This document shows, in pieces, positions 24,333 through 36,900 of a DNA stretch of 64,000 nucleotides (positions within the stretch are counted from its first letter, which is position 1; each line of letters starts with the position of its first letter). The DNA is taken from contig CM067081.1 of NCBI GenBank assembly GCA_034008185.1, forward strand, positions 187,881,510 through 187,945,509, in the 5' to 3' direction. The DNA is from Gorsachius magnificus (Eukaryota; Chordata; Aves; Pelecaniformes; Ardeidae). The notes beneath the pieces were generated by a model, which had not been told where the DNA came from, ran no database searches, and worked only from the letters and a program-made list of their open reading frames with translations. Both the position numbers and the translations under genes were made by a program.

Positions 24333-26026
24333 AAACAGACTTAAAGGAAAAGAAGCTGCCAAACTTCACTTGAAAGGGGCACGGATGAGGCAGGGAAGGA
24401 AGGGAAATTCAAGTCAAGGCATAACCAGCAGCAAAGAGCAGAGCCTCCTCCCAGGAGGCTGCTGCCCTGGAAGGGACCACTCCCAGGGAGGGGCAGCAAA
24501 CAAGCAGCAGCTCCAGGGCTAGACTTGGCCACAGTGTCACAATTCATCAAGAGGGCCATCACATCACATACAGCTGATATAATTATGATGCTAATTTAAA
24601 ATCATTCATTTTCTTAAATACTGGGGTGGGGTGTGCGGGGGGTGTCCCTAGAATTAGTAGGGGGATCCAGAGTAACAAAGGCCTCATGGGATTTATCCAG
24701 CATCTGAGGCAAGGAGAGGACAAAGCTCTACTTTCCTCCCATCCTTGAAAAGCCCTTCAGAAACAAAAATATGAAAGTCAAGCAGAAGAGCCCTCGCAAA
24801 AGAGATTCTACAAATAAATAAATTTTATGCAAATGAACATTTACTAAGTGATAAACCACAGTGATCATACCTTTGGTTGTTACGTGTGTGGTTAAACAAA
24901 TTATTTGGTCAGGTAGTAGAGCATGAATGGATTTTTTCCATTGCACAGACATTAAAAATTTTATTTTTAGCATCTACCTTCAGAAATTCGTTCCCAATTT
25001 ACTGGACTTTTGGCTTTTTGTTTGAATACCCTTAGAAAGGACATATTAATTCAGGAATAAATCACTGAGACCTTACCACTGTCGATTATGTAAACCAAAA
25101 CAATAATTACATATGTGACGGTACCATAAAGTATCTTGTCAGTGTCCTGCAGTTAATGCACAAAATTGCACTGTCCACAGAGAAAATAAAGACAGGTTGT
25201 GGCAAATTACCCTGGGAATTCCTGATATGAGGTTTTCCTCTCTGCTATGAACACTTAACAGCTCAGAAAGCAATTTATTCCTTAAATAAATGTTGATAAA
25301 AATAATTCACCACAATTAAATACCCAGTTTTCTTCTTTCAAAGACCACGTCACAGCTGTATGGTGCTGCAGGAAAAAAGCAGTATTGCCCAACAGCAATG
25401 ATGGTGCTCAGGAATCCAGTAGGCAAAAAAACAAGTGAAGAAACCACAGTTCCCACCAATCTAGCCTAAGAAAAAATTTCTTTCAGAGTCTGGCAGTAAC
25501 ATTATCCACAGAACCAAGAACAAGACGCACCAAGCAGATAAGTCAGAGTTTTTATCTGCATCAAGAATGTAGGATAGAGTAGAGGATGTCCATCTCAAAG
25601 GTGAGTGCTTCAGATAATGGCTGCAGCTGCCACCATGACATTAAACAAGCAAACAGAAAACCTACAGTTAAGGTATAAGCAAACTGAGTCAGCTTCTGGC
25701 AAGTGGCACAGGCTAACCAATGCATAGTACATTCAAAGCTCTGAAGCATATAGAAAACCAACTGCTGCAGTACTCACAAGTCCTACCACTATCAAAATCC
25801 ATGGTAAAGACCCCACTTGCACAAAATTCTCTTCCACATTTTTGGAATAAATGGAACAAGAAGAACTAGAACAGGTTCTAGAGAAAGACAGGAAAGCTTA
25901 TCAGGGGCATGCATCATCTTCCACTGCAGTAACAAACTGAGCTTGGAAAAGAGATCTAACTGACAAGATATTACAGAGGTATGCAAATCACAAACCTTAT
26001 GGGAAAATTAATATGGAATTATTATC
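24333..26026 (-). other. DOCK4: DOCK4 intron 1, between two LTRs
   Basis: A mix of moderately G+C-rich (24340-24560) and A+T-rich sequence. No exon or nameable element was found; the open frames at 24341-24973 and 25561-25986 are unsupported. Confidence 0.5.
26022..26026. repeat. 5-bp target-site duplication, left copy (TTATC)
   Basis: TTATC lies directly before the LTR terminus TGTCGTGG and recurs at 26582-26586 directly after the other terminus (GGACA). A 5-bp duplication is typical of ERVL-type integration. Confidence 0.8.
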
Positions 26027-26581
26027 TGTCGTGGTTTAACCCGGCTGGCAACTAAGCACCACGCAGCCGCTCGCTCACTCCCCCCCCCCCCCCTCAGTGG
26101 GATGGGGGAGAGAATCGGGAAGGGGAAAAAGGTTAGAGCCGAGGGCTGAGATAAAGGCAGTTTAATGAGAGAAAATAATAATAATAGTAATAATGAGAAT
26201 GATAACAAAATATACAGAATATAGAAAACGAATGATGCACAATGCAATTGCTCAGCACCCGCCGACCGATGCCCAGCCCGTCCCGAGCAGCGATCAGTAC
26301 CCGAGCGACCGACCGACCCACCAACCCCCCCGAGCATGACGTTATATGGTATGGAATAGCTCTTTGGACAGTTTGGGTCCTAGCTGTGCTGTACTCCCAG
26401 CTTGTTATGCACCTGGCCGAGCAGGAGAAGCTCAAAAAGTCCTTGAGCAGTCTGAGCACTACTTGGCAACAACTAAAAACATCAGCGTGTTATCAACATT
26501 CTTCTAGCACTAAATCCAAAGCACAGCACTATGCTAGCTTCTGTGAAGAAAATTAACTCTATCCCAGCCGAAACCAGGACA
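26027..26581 (-). mobile_element. Solo LTR of an avian ERVL-like retrovirus (minus strand), with target-site duplication
   Basis: A complete 555-bp LTR runs from TGTCGTGG to CCAGGACA and is flanked by TTATC on both sides. Its sense strand is minus: seen that way it starts TGTCCTGGTTTCGGCTGGGA and has an ATTAAA signal near 26167-26162, both familiar from a very common avian LTR family. No internal retroviral sequence is attached, so it arose by LTR-LTR recombination. Low-complexity segments inside it are a C run near 26082, an AAT-type repeat near 26178-26200 and CGAC repeats near 26303. Compared with the family as I remember it, the TATA-like segment expected near 26330 is missing, so the copy may be promoter-dead. 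It lies in the same orientation as DOCK4. Overlapping open frames of 104-109 codons at 26008-26556 are LTR readings, not genes. The exact family name is uncertain. Confidence 0.88.
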
Positions 26582-26586
26582 TTATC
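26582..26586. repeat. 5-bp target-site duplication, right copy (TTATC)
   Basis: Right-hand copy of TTATC, directly after the LTR end ACA. Confidence 0.8.
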
Positions 26587-29182
26587 CCATTCTCCTCAAA
26601 GCATAACAACTTTAAGGAACGAAGGTCCAACAGCTGGTTTGAAATGAACCAAATAATATTTTCACAAAGGCATAATCAAGTTATGGAACATCATTGTCAC
26701 AGAACTCTGTGAAGAACAAAAATAGGAGAAGTTATAAAGAGGGTTTACAGATATAGGAGGACTTAAGTACAACAGTCCTAATGCACCTTTTGGCTTTGGA
26801 AGTCTCTAAAAACTATGGCTGAATCTGTACTGTCCTTATTTCTTACACACTTTCCCAGCAGATGATTAACAGACAGGTAAGAGACATCTGTGGCTTGATC
26901 CAGCTTGACAGTTGTTCAGTTCCTATACTCCACCAAGCAGTTTCCAATATCAACTTTAGCTTAAGTAGCAAAATACAGGTGGTGAAATTAGTAAGTTAGA
27001 TGATCAGTAGATTGCAAGGATGTTTTTAAAATTGAATGAAACAAGCCCTTAGGACTGACATGATGAATATCATGTGGCACATCTACTATATGGAGATTTC
27101 TTCTTTTTAAACGGAAGAATTTCAAAACCACTGAAAAAAATCAGCTGAGAGCCAAGCCAAACGCTGAATCTGAAGAAGGCTAAGCACAAACATACTTCAA
27201 AAACAACAGTATCTTTTATTTAGACTTATCTGGCTTTAAAACAGCTGTATGATTTAGTACTTCTGTATTGTTCCCTTCCCCTCTCTCAAAAAATCATTTG
27301 CCTGAGACCTCTGAATATAAGTAGTTGAGATACAAACTGAAATATAGAATCATTAGGAGCACCACACATGAATAATCACTGTTTTGGATATGATTCAGCA
27401 GTGGGTTTTGATCCATATCATAATCCTGCTCACTAATTAAAACTATTACAGGTCTGTAAATAAACCCCTAGCCTGTAATGTGTTTATTCTGCCTAAAAGC
27501 AAATTGAAAAGACCAAATCAAAGAAAAATGACATTTTATGGAGTAGGAAAGTTATTTGCAACCCAATATACAGTTAAACCTGGGGAAAAAGAGGAAAGTA
27601 AGAGGTACACCAAGGCTTGCAACATTGCTTCAACTTTCTTAAACAACTCAAATGTAGTACATTCAACTCATAAAAAATATACAGTTTATTAACTCTAAAA
27701 TTACCATCCCAATTAAAAGGAATCCCTTTTCCACTTCCCTAGGATTATCTGAAAGGTCAGCCCACAATCACCACTAGGCTGAAAAACACTGAAATTCATT
27801 AGTTCCAACCAGCAGCAATGTTAATGCCTATGATAATTACACTCATTAGTGGTTTGGTTACTCCTGTGCCAGAAACAGATACCATTATGTGACCAATATA
27901 ATCCTACCTAATCCTTGAAGGCTTGCATGTAAACCACTGAAGTGTCACAGAAAGGAAATTATATATGACCAAAACCAGTGAAGTAAAGCGTTACGACTTT
28001 TCATACTTGTTGTCTAAAACATATGCAAATTAGACAATTTTATGCTTTCGGTCTCCAAAAGAATGGGAGATGTGGAGCAAACCAAAACAGAATATTCTTG
28101 CTGAAGTACATCTTGTGGAATTTGCAGCCTTGATATTTCAGCTGGATTAGACATGAGAAGAGACAAACTACAAATTTTATTTTGAAACACCCTTACCAAC
28201 ACTTCACCTTTTCTGGAAAAAAGTTGGTGTGGTGATTATTAAATTAGATCCATTTATTTTCATCTGCCTATCATTTCTATTTTATTGTTCCAGTTCCTTC
28301 CCTTCCTTTCTTCTTTTTAACGATTGAAACAACCACCAACACTGGCACATAGCAAGCAACAACCAGTAAAAGCAGTGATCAAACCGTGATGGATGAATTA
28401 GAATTAAAAGTTAAACTGAAAAGATCTTTCATTTGTGCCTTTGTAAAAGCAGCAGAGTAGCACCCAGGACACAGAAAGGGCCTAATGGTAAGTGTGGAGA
28501 TTGGTCTCTGTTACAAATACTAAACAAATTAATGGAATTATTGTAATGTAGGGCAAGTATATGCCGAATCAAGACTAAAATATCATCTTAATGATTCAAC
28601 TTTGCTTTGCCCAGGTAGGCTTTTGAACTATGAACGTACTCCATCAGGACTAGGGATTTACATAAAATATTCAGGGTTGACCTGGTTCCATCAACATTAG
28701 CCCTATTTAAAACACGTATGGCTAGGACTGGGAAGTGGAACAAGGTGGCAGGACAACGGTGTTCTGGCTTCTATGTTTTAGGGTAGGTTTATTCCCTTTA
28801 ATGATACTTAAAGTATATTTAATTTATTCCAAAATTATTGAAAAAAAAGGTAACCAAATTATAGCAGAGCAAAACCGGGGCAATTCATGTATTTTATCAC
28901 ATGCCTCCTGAATTTAGGGTAGTACTGAATGAGATGCTTTCCGGTTTTTACTCCTCCCTTGTTAAAAAAAAACAAAACAACTTACTGCCATCTTTGGAAG
29001 CATATCTTTTTCAATTTAGAACTTCATACTTAATTCATTTTTTTCAACTATAAAATTATTAATGCTTTCCAAAAATACGGATTATTCATAAACTACAACA
29101 TAGGACCCATGTAGAGTTACATATTCTAATTTCTAGTGAAGTAGCTTGAAGAATCAGCACAAGTGGCAAAATAGCCACTGCT

Positions 29183-29236
29183 AGAATCACAGAATCACTT
29201 CAGTTGGAAAGGACCCTTAAAATTGAGTCCAACCAT
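29183..29236 (-). repeat. CR1 LINE 3' tail, minus strand
   Basis: The sequence AGAATCACAGAATCACTTC followed by GTTGGAAAGGACCCTTAAAA and GAGTCCAACC is the reverse complement of the end of an avian CR1 element, including its terminal octamer-like repeats. Only about 54 bp are recognisable; the downstream TATACTA-rich bases to about 29280 look like simple sequence. Confidence 0.75.
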
Positions 29237-29717
29237 AAAATATACTACACTATACCCATATATACTATACTATAACTGTTTATCAGTAGGCTAATTAACT
29301 CATGCCTACTCACCACACAAAGGTATCTAATCTTAATTTTGGTATCCAAGAGAGGACTTTCAAGAGTCTCTTTGGTTTCTCTGCAAGACACTACATTCTG
29401 CCATACAGCCACAAATACCCAAATGTCAGCGTGGGTTTTGCTTTTCTCGTATTTCTAGAATAACCAAGATGGGAAAAGCAAAGATGCTACCAGACTGTCA
29501 TAGCTGTGGTGACAAAAAGAATACTCTGGCAATGACTTATGAAATGTTGGTGCAGGACAAATGTTTCCAGTTGGGTTTGCCCTGGAATTCATAATGTAAA
29601 TCTGACTGCCAGAATGGCCGGTGTGAACCTGTAGCTACAGTATTTTGCCTGATATAACTTAGAAACTTAAAACCATGAAAACAAGACAGTATTCTCTTAC
29701 ATAATTAAAAAACCCAA

Positions 29718-29784
29718 GCAAACAAACAAACAAAAAAACAAACGACAACCCACAAACAAAAAAAACCCCAACAAACAAACAAAG
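29718..29784. repeat. CAAA-type simple repeat
   Basis: Tandem CAAA/CAAAA units, interrupted by short C-rich bits. No associated element was recognised. Confidence 0.85.
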
Positions 29785-30459
29785 ACAAGAGTCAGAAGAG
29801 GAAAATTAATCAAGGACTTAATCAAAGGCTTATGATGAGAAACTGCATATTATTCCCAGTAAAACAAAAGTGGTAATGTAAACGTAAGTGCTAAAACTAC
29901 TGTAGCCTGCAACACAGAATTCACTGGAATTCTTTAATCTCGTCATAAGACTCTAAAGTAGGTCACAGCAAGCTTAACAAAATTTGACAGAAAGCAAAGA
30001 CTAAGGGGTAATAGTATGCAAATCACCTTCCTTGCAAAGTTGATACTTCTTCCCCCCCTTGATTTTGACCAAGCCTCAACTACAAAAGGTTCCATTGTCT
30101 CTGCAAACAGAGGAATATTTACGTACACACCTTTAAAAATAAGTATTAATGACAAACCATGTGCTTTTAGACCACTTCTAACTGATCTAGAATTCTTTCA
30201 GTACTTATTTTTTCTTAAGCAGTGATTTACTGCTGCTCAGTATCATCTTAAATGCTATGATTAGAAAGTATTAAAGAGACTGAATACATTATATAGAAAT
30301 CTTAGTTCAAAATATACATATATTTATAAACTATTTTTTTTTTAAAAATTACACCCTCAGAACCCAGACTTAATGGAGAATTTAATCTAACTTTTGCACA
30401 GAAGTATTTCAGAGAAAATTTCAATTAAATTATGTACCTGTCAAAGGCAAAGAAGAAAA

Positions 30460-30902
30460 AAAAGGGCTACAAAGATGATTAGGGGACCGGAGCACCTCTC
30501 CTATGAGGAAAGGCTGACGGAGCTGAGCTTGTTTAGCCCAAAGAAAAGACTGAGATGGGATCTTCTAAATGCTTAAGAATATCTTACGGGTGGATGTCAC
30601 AAGGACAGAGCCAAACTCTTTTCAGTGGTGCCCAGCGACAGGACAATGGGGTAATGGGCACAAACTGAAGCATAAGAGGTTTCGGTTGAGCATGAGGAAG
30701 AACTTCTTTACTTTGAGAGTGACAGAGCACCGAAACAGGCTGCCCAGGGGGGTTGGGGAGTCTCCTTCTCTGGAGATATTCAAAGGCCGCCTGGACAATG
30801 TCCTGTGCAACCTGCTCTAGGTGAACCTGCTTTAGCAGGAGGGTTGGACTAGATGATCTCCAGAGGTCCCTTCCAACCCCACCCATTCCATGATTCTGTG
30901 AA
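30460..30902 (+). repeat. CR1 LINE 3' fragment, plus strand, broken
   Basis: The fragment carries the C-terminal part of the CR1 reverse-transcriptase ORF and the 3' untranslated tail. Visible protein pieces include [18 protein letters not shown] (about 30463-30516), then, after a frame break near 30565-30600, LRVTEHRNRLPRGVGESPSL. The tail reads GGTTGGACTAGATGATCTCC and ends in CCATGATTCTGTGA. Stops and a shift break the frame, so it is a dead, 5'-truncated copy. Readings on either strand here should not be annotated as host genes. Confidence 0.9.
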
Positions 30903-33900
30903 ATACCAATTATTTCTTTGTGAGCAACATTTGTAAGTAAAATTTATGTAACCATGTCTACCTTAATGTTCAGCACATCCTGAAAATTATGTTTATTGGT
31001 AAAACAAAGAAAAAAGAACCCAAGAATGAAAAAAGTCTGCAAAGTATCTGGCTTCCTTACACTACAAACTGTAATCTTGACTTTCAGTACTTAATATGCT
31101 TAACACTTAGTAAATTAAATAATTAAGTGAAATTTATCTCTTCCTTATATTCAATGCGTTAACTTGGACATTTAGGATATTAGAACTTCAAAACAGTTCT
31201 GCTTTGTCCAAGGGAAAGCCAACACTTGAGGATAAAATATTTCATTTTAAGTAAAATTTTTGCAAGCGGCTCCCAAATCACACTCTTAAATCTGAAAGGT
31301 ATATTCTGATAGACAGTTATTGTATCTAGAAATTTTATTTCCAGCTCAATGTTTCAGATTTCACCCTGGGAACAGAGCACTGCACTGATGGTATCATCAG
31401 TTAAAAGTGAGATGTCACTGCACCAACACTGCACTCAACATAGCATGTTAATCTCAGCTAGATTATTTCCTGGGTATAACAATCTAGAGTAACTCCTGCC
31501 AAGCAGCTTTATTTTCTTCTTTTATTTCTTTACACCCTTTTTTTAAAACCAACATTTTCAGGCTTAAGTACTATACACTTGCAGGGCTTTGATATGGTTA
31601 TGGTAGGGAAAATTCTACTGGATATAATACAGTGACTAGCTGTAACCATGCATCTTAAAATTTGTGTTTTGTTCCCTACATTTGAAGAGCCACAGTACTA
31701 GACTCACCTTTATTGTCAATATACAGTCATGTTTTCAGGTGCCTGCTTTGTAATCAAGGTAGCTGTATGTAAGGAAATCTTCCAAACCTAAATCTTCCTT
31801 AAGGTACCAGAACAGAACTTCCTAATGCTGCTTAATGAGGCTTTAAATATTCAGTAAATCAAGTGCAACAGTTTTGAGTACCTGTCCATCCATGCCCAGG
31901 TTATATCACAAGTGCTTTCTCCATTGCTAAGAGGTTCGTGATGTGTGTTAGCCAACTGGCCTTTGGGAGGGGAATGGGAATCAAGGATCATTACACTTTA
32001 ATGGCTTCTATCTGTGGAAAACAGACCAAGTTCATTGTAAAGGAAAAACTTCCAAAGCAGAATCATTTTTGTCAATTCTTGCAAATCTTGGTCTCAGGTG
32101 GGTGGAGGTGGTGAGACTTGGAAGAAGCAGCAAAACGAAGTGGAAGAATTGAGGAATCTGAGGAAGTTGCAGAAAGGTTCTGTAGGAGAGAGAAAGATGG
32201 GAGCTTATTCCCGTACCAGGAAACTCCAAGGAGGTGGACAAAGGGATTGTGTCAATGATTCAAAGTTAATGCGATATGAGGTAGAGGGACACATAAGAAA
32301 GAGCTATTCAAAGATTCCAACTTAAGCAAAAGAAACCGGAGAAGCTAGGAAACTGAGGCAGGGAGAAAACGTAAAATCTTTTTATCCATGAGGAATGGAG
32401 CAGTTAGGTGGAGAAATATTTTGGAAACATGCATGTTCTTAAATACTTTCAATATCCTTTTAATCTAAAATTTACCTAGACAGGTAACTGTAAACACTCA
32501 GTGCCAACAAGGTCAGAACAGCACCTTTTCAGGACAAAGTTCTTCTGAGATCGCAAGTGGTCCCGCCAAATCAGAGATGGCTCCAGGACCTCGCTTTGAT
32601 TAAAGAATAGCATACAGCTAAACCTCCCTAGCTAAGTGCAGCTGAAACACAAGGTGAGTTTACCATAATCTAAGAAACTCTAAGGCACACTCTCACACTG
32701 AAGGGACACCCAACAATGCTAATACAAGCCTAGCAGCGCTCACACAGCTGGATTTTTATATTTATACAGAACTTTGAATCTTAAAAGAAAGGAGAGGTGC
32801 TGAATTCAGAGACACTGAAAAAAGCATTCAGTTGTTGGCTTCTCAGATTTCTTTCTTCAGAGGACAGCAGCAAGTGTTTGAGTTTTTTAGGGGTTTTTTC
32901 CAATGATGTGGTCATCTGTCCTCAGAGAATGGGACTAAGACCAGAACAATCATTCCACATAAGCCATTAAACAAGTAGTGGATTGCTATCATTTCTGGAT
33001 TACATTGACCATTTCAAAGGTGAATGCCCTTTCTAACTAGCCATCAGCATCCTTTCCTATTTTAGAGCATTATTTATGTCTCTTATTTAGGCACAGGCCA
33101 AAAAAAGGCAGTCAGCATTTCATATTTGACAGTTAAGGACCTCAGTATGAAGTGACTTGATACTAATTACTGTGCATGAAAGCCTCAGTGTTGTGATTTA
33201 TCACAAAAAAAGCACTGCAATAAACAAAAAAATGGTGATGGAGGGACACCACAAATGTTTGCAACTGCTGATAGTCAATGAACTAGCTAGTATACAGTTG
33301 TAGAAAGCTAACATTTAATACGAAACAACACAGTGGCCTACAGGATCTGTATTTACACAAATAGGTGAACTAAGAAGATTAATTCTGGAAAAAACTAATT
33401 AGCAGCCAATTTATCACATTGCAACTACCAACCAATTTAACATCCTGAGGGGGTTTCTGACAAGCTAGAAGGGGAAAATTAAAGAAATCCTCTGAAACAG
33501 ATCTAGGGCAGTATTCTAGGTCAGTATGCAGAGAGCAGCAGTACTGCAGAGGGCTGGGCAGCCTGGCACTGCAATCTCACAGCTGCCAATGGGTGTTGCT
33601 GTGGACACAAATCCTGCAAAGGAAGAGCGAGATGGGAAGCCAGCTCTTTCAGCACACTGACCTCAGTGGCAGAACAACCCATCCTCTCTTCTGGGATTTG
33701 CTCAAGCTGACCACAAGGCATTAGATTCCCGCATAGACTCATTTTCCCAACCACGGCTGTAATACAAGTGTTATTTTCGATGAAAACTTACATAATCACA
33801 GAGATACTGTGATAAACGTGGGCTTTTATTCTTCAACTTGCAGAAAAGTTGTAGCTGAGATCCTCTTCCCCATCAGCAGGAAAGTGCTTGTTAACTTCTG

Positions 33901-36900
33901 TGAAGGGCTGGGTTTTTTAGCACATCAGTGCCCACAGCCTGGAGGTGGGACAAAGCTCCACTTTGCTTCCTTGAGCCTACCACGATGGACCTCCTGGTCT
34001 CATCCTCAGCAGTTATCAGGCTCCTCTGTCCTACTTTACCCCTAGCAGCGGGACTTGGCCGTCTCCCTTCAGAATAGGCAATTACAAAACCAAGGCAAAT
34101 CAAGTATTCCAGAAAGACAGCCAAGCTAACTGTAGTGTAACTGGCTGTTAGATAGTTTTAGGATACACAAAGGGGAAAAAAAAGAAAACTAACAAAAAAC
34201 CCCAGCAACCAACACAACCCCCTCCCCCCAAGATTTGCATTAGTATCTCAGTCCCAAAGGATGACAATGTGTTTCTTCAATTACCTCCCCATACCCTTTT
34301 TGAAGCATGTGTTCAATAAGTTTGTCATGTTATACTATATTTTAAACTCAAGATGACTGAACCAATTATGCTGCCATAAATATAACTGTCAAAAGTTAGC
34401 TAGGCAATCCCAAGCTGTTTTTTTTCCAAACTAAAAAATTGCAATTTACCCTAGGGATCGGGCTAGACATGCCAGAGTAAATTACAAATATCTGTAGCCC
34501 AGAATAAACATCCCAGCCACATCCAAACTAGCAATTACAAAATAATTAACTACTTCATTTTAAGGGACAAACATCAACTAGTATCTACAAAGGTATTTAT
34601 TACTGCCACAAGCCTTCAGTTAAGACATGCCCAAAGAAATGGTTCTGATGTCTAGAACCAGTCAACAGCACAATATGCATAGCACAGGAGGCAAAAGAGT
34701 GCTTGGTTTTATGAAAATATATCTGAACAGCTTCAAAAGTTCAGCAAGGAAAAAGAGGAATCTGAACCAATTTCAGCAGTGGCTGCTCATTCACTTAAAT
34801 GGAGCTCAAAGTGTTTGCTTATCCAGAAATCCGGTGTTTGAACAGCTAGTCAAAAACGTGAGTCTCTAAAAATCACTATTTTTTTCATTCATCTGGCAGA
34901 CCTGCAACAAAGCATCATTCTTAGTTACTAGACCTGGAACAAACAGTGGAATTCATGTCCACAGTCAAAGCCGCCTATGTGAGATCAAACTACTGAAAGT
35001 AGCAAATAAATAAAGCATTTAATATTTTTCAATTATTTTACCAGGTTTTTTGGCTACAACAACAACCGCTTACATATAAATCATGTCTGTGGCTACAGTT
35101 TTTCACCCAGCTGTATGACTTTTGAACAAACCTCAAACATTCTGGGAATTTTCCAAATAATTTAAAGTAAGAGACATAAGCATGAGGACATCATAGGCAA
35201 AGCAAGTGATTTCTCCTTCCTAATTTCCAGCTTTGGCAATTTTGCCAGTCTCTCTATTTAATTTTGATACTACACCCAGGACCAATCTTCCAAGTCTGGA
35301 GACCTAAGCAGGAGATGGAAAGTGAGTGTATACACAAATAAAGAGAAGTTTGAAATTTACTTGCTTACATCTTTCAACAGAAACAGGAGTGGATTACATA
35401 TTTTGTATTTCACGGCGTATAAACAATAGACATTAAATGTAAGAACGCAGATGTACAGCTCTTCACTCTTGTGCTTAAAGATGGGAGCCTGCCGATAGCA
35501 CATGGGCCATTCCCTCTGAAGGGCCCAACTGCGTTACCCGCTGGCTCTCTGCACACAGCGTTGCAGCCACTGGTGCTCGCCTCTTGCAGAAGCAAAGCTC
35601 CCATAAAATGCAACTGAAAAAGCTTTTAATTCTTCTTTGCTAGATTGACCAGGGTATCCATGGCAAGTTTATACTTCAAATACCTTACATACCTTGCAGT
35701 TTCTGGTAAACTATGGTGTAGCTACTGTGGTAACAAGCAATTTAATGCTCTCAGGACCAAAGAAATGGGGAATTCCTCACTTAATAACTACCTTATTCAT
35801 CAAATACAAAGTTTTTCCACTGTATAACAAAGGACTGAGAAAACAAACACGGGCAGAAACCCGAACTACTTCACTGTATCATTCTTCTCAGGTGTCAAAA
35901 TCCCCCAACTTCACCAAGAAAACAAGACAGAAACATGAGGTCTGGCAAGAGAACACCATTAAGAGCCCCTAAGAAGCATCACAGTCGCTTAGAAATAGGC
36001 AGCTATGATATAGCCTGAAAACCACACACTTCATTATACATGCTATACACCTCCATTACAGCAAGACCTACACAAACACCTAGTACAAACACCTATCAAA
36101 CATATCTGCAGCAACAGTCAAGAGAGAAAAACTGGGAGGTATAAAGCAGAGTTCAACAAGTGGAAGACCAGTCTGTGCAATTAATATTAACAATTAACAA
36201 AGGAACAAAAGCAGACGTTGCCTATTCAAAATCCAAAAGTACAACGAAGTACAAAGGGACTTTCTTCACTTCTTAAAATTTATGAAAGGCTTCTGCAAAA
36301 CAGCAACAGGGATAAGCGTATTAACTCGAGCCTTAGAAGTTACTGCACACACAGAACAATCGGCTACAAAACTAGAAATATAGAGAGAGCAGCAAACGTT
36401 TATCTGCAGGCTAAACATGTAAGTATTGGCCTAGAACAAAAGATTTCTTTTTTAAACAGCTTGACACCACCTCTGTGATTTATTATTTTATTAAGTATGT
36501 CTTGCGTTGATAAGGACAGGCTTGCATGCATGTTTTCCACTGGCCACTCTGGCTTTCTGATGACAAATTTTCCCTAGTCTAGAGTTCAGTACTTTTTACT
36601 TCTTAAGTCTGATGAAACTTGTTCCTTTCCGTATTCACTTCTAATCCTGTAACGTTATCCCTGAGATGTTTTGAGCATAAATTTCAGTGTGAAAATTGTG
36701 AGAAAAGGACCAACAGATGTATTTCATATATCTGCCTCATACTCCGCTGCAAAGCCACCCAGCTCAGGTGAGTGGTGAAATTCAAAACTTTTCAAGTTGC
36801 TTCCAAAGCTGTCTTCACATGAAGGAAAAGTTTTATTTCCTTTTTTTTCGCTTCTAATGAGTAAGCGAGATATGCAAATGCACCGAAACTAGATATTACT

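Larger units (their letters stand above)
26587..30459 (-). other. DOCK4: DOCK4 intron 1
   Basis: A+T-rich sequence with a short CR1 tail (29183-29236) and a CAAA-rich simple repeat (29718-29784). Octamer motifs lie at 28023 and 30016. No exon was found. Confidence 0.5.

Noticed and set aside
26008..26556. Three open frames of 104-109 codons on both strands
   Set aside because: All lie in the solo LTR with defined ends and target-site duplication; one is rich in Tyr and Leu from the AAT-type repeat.
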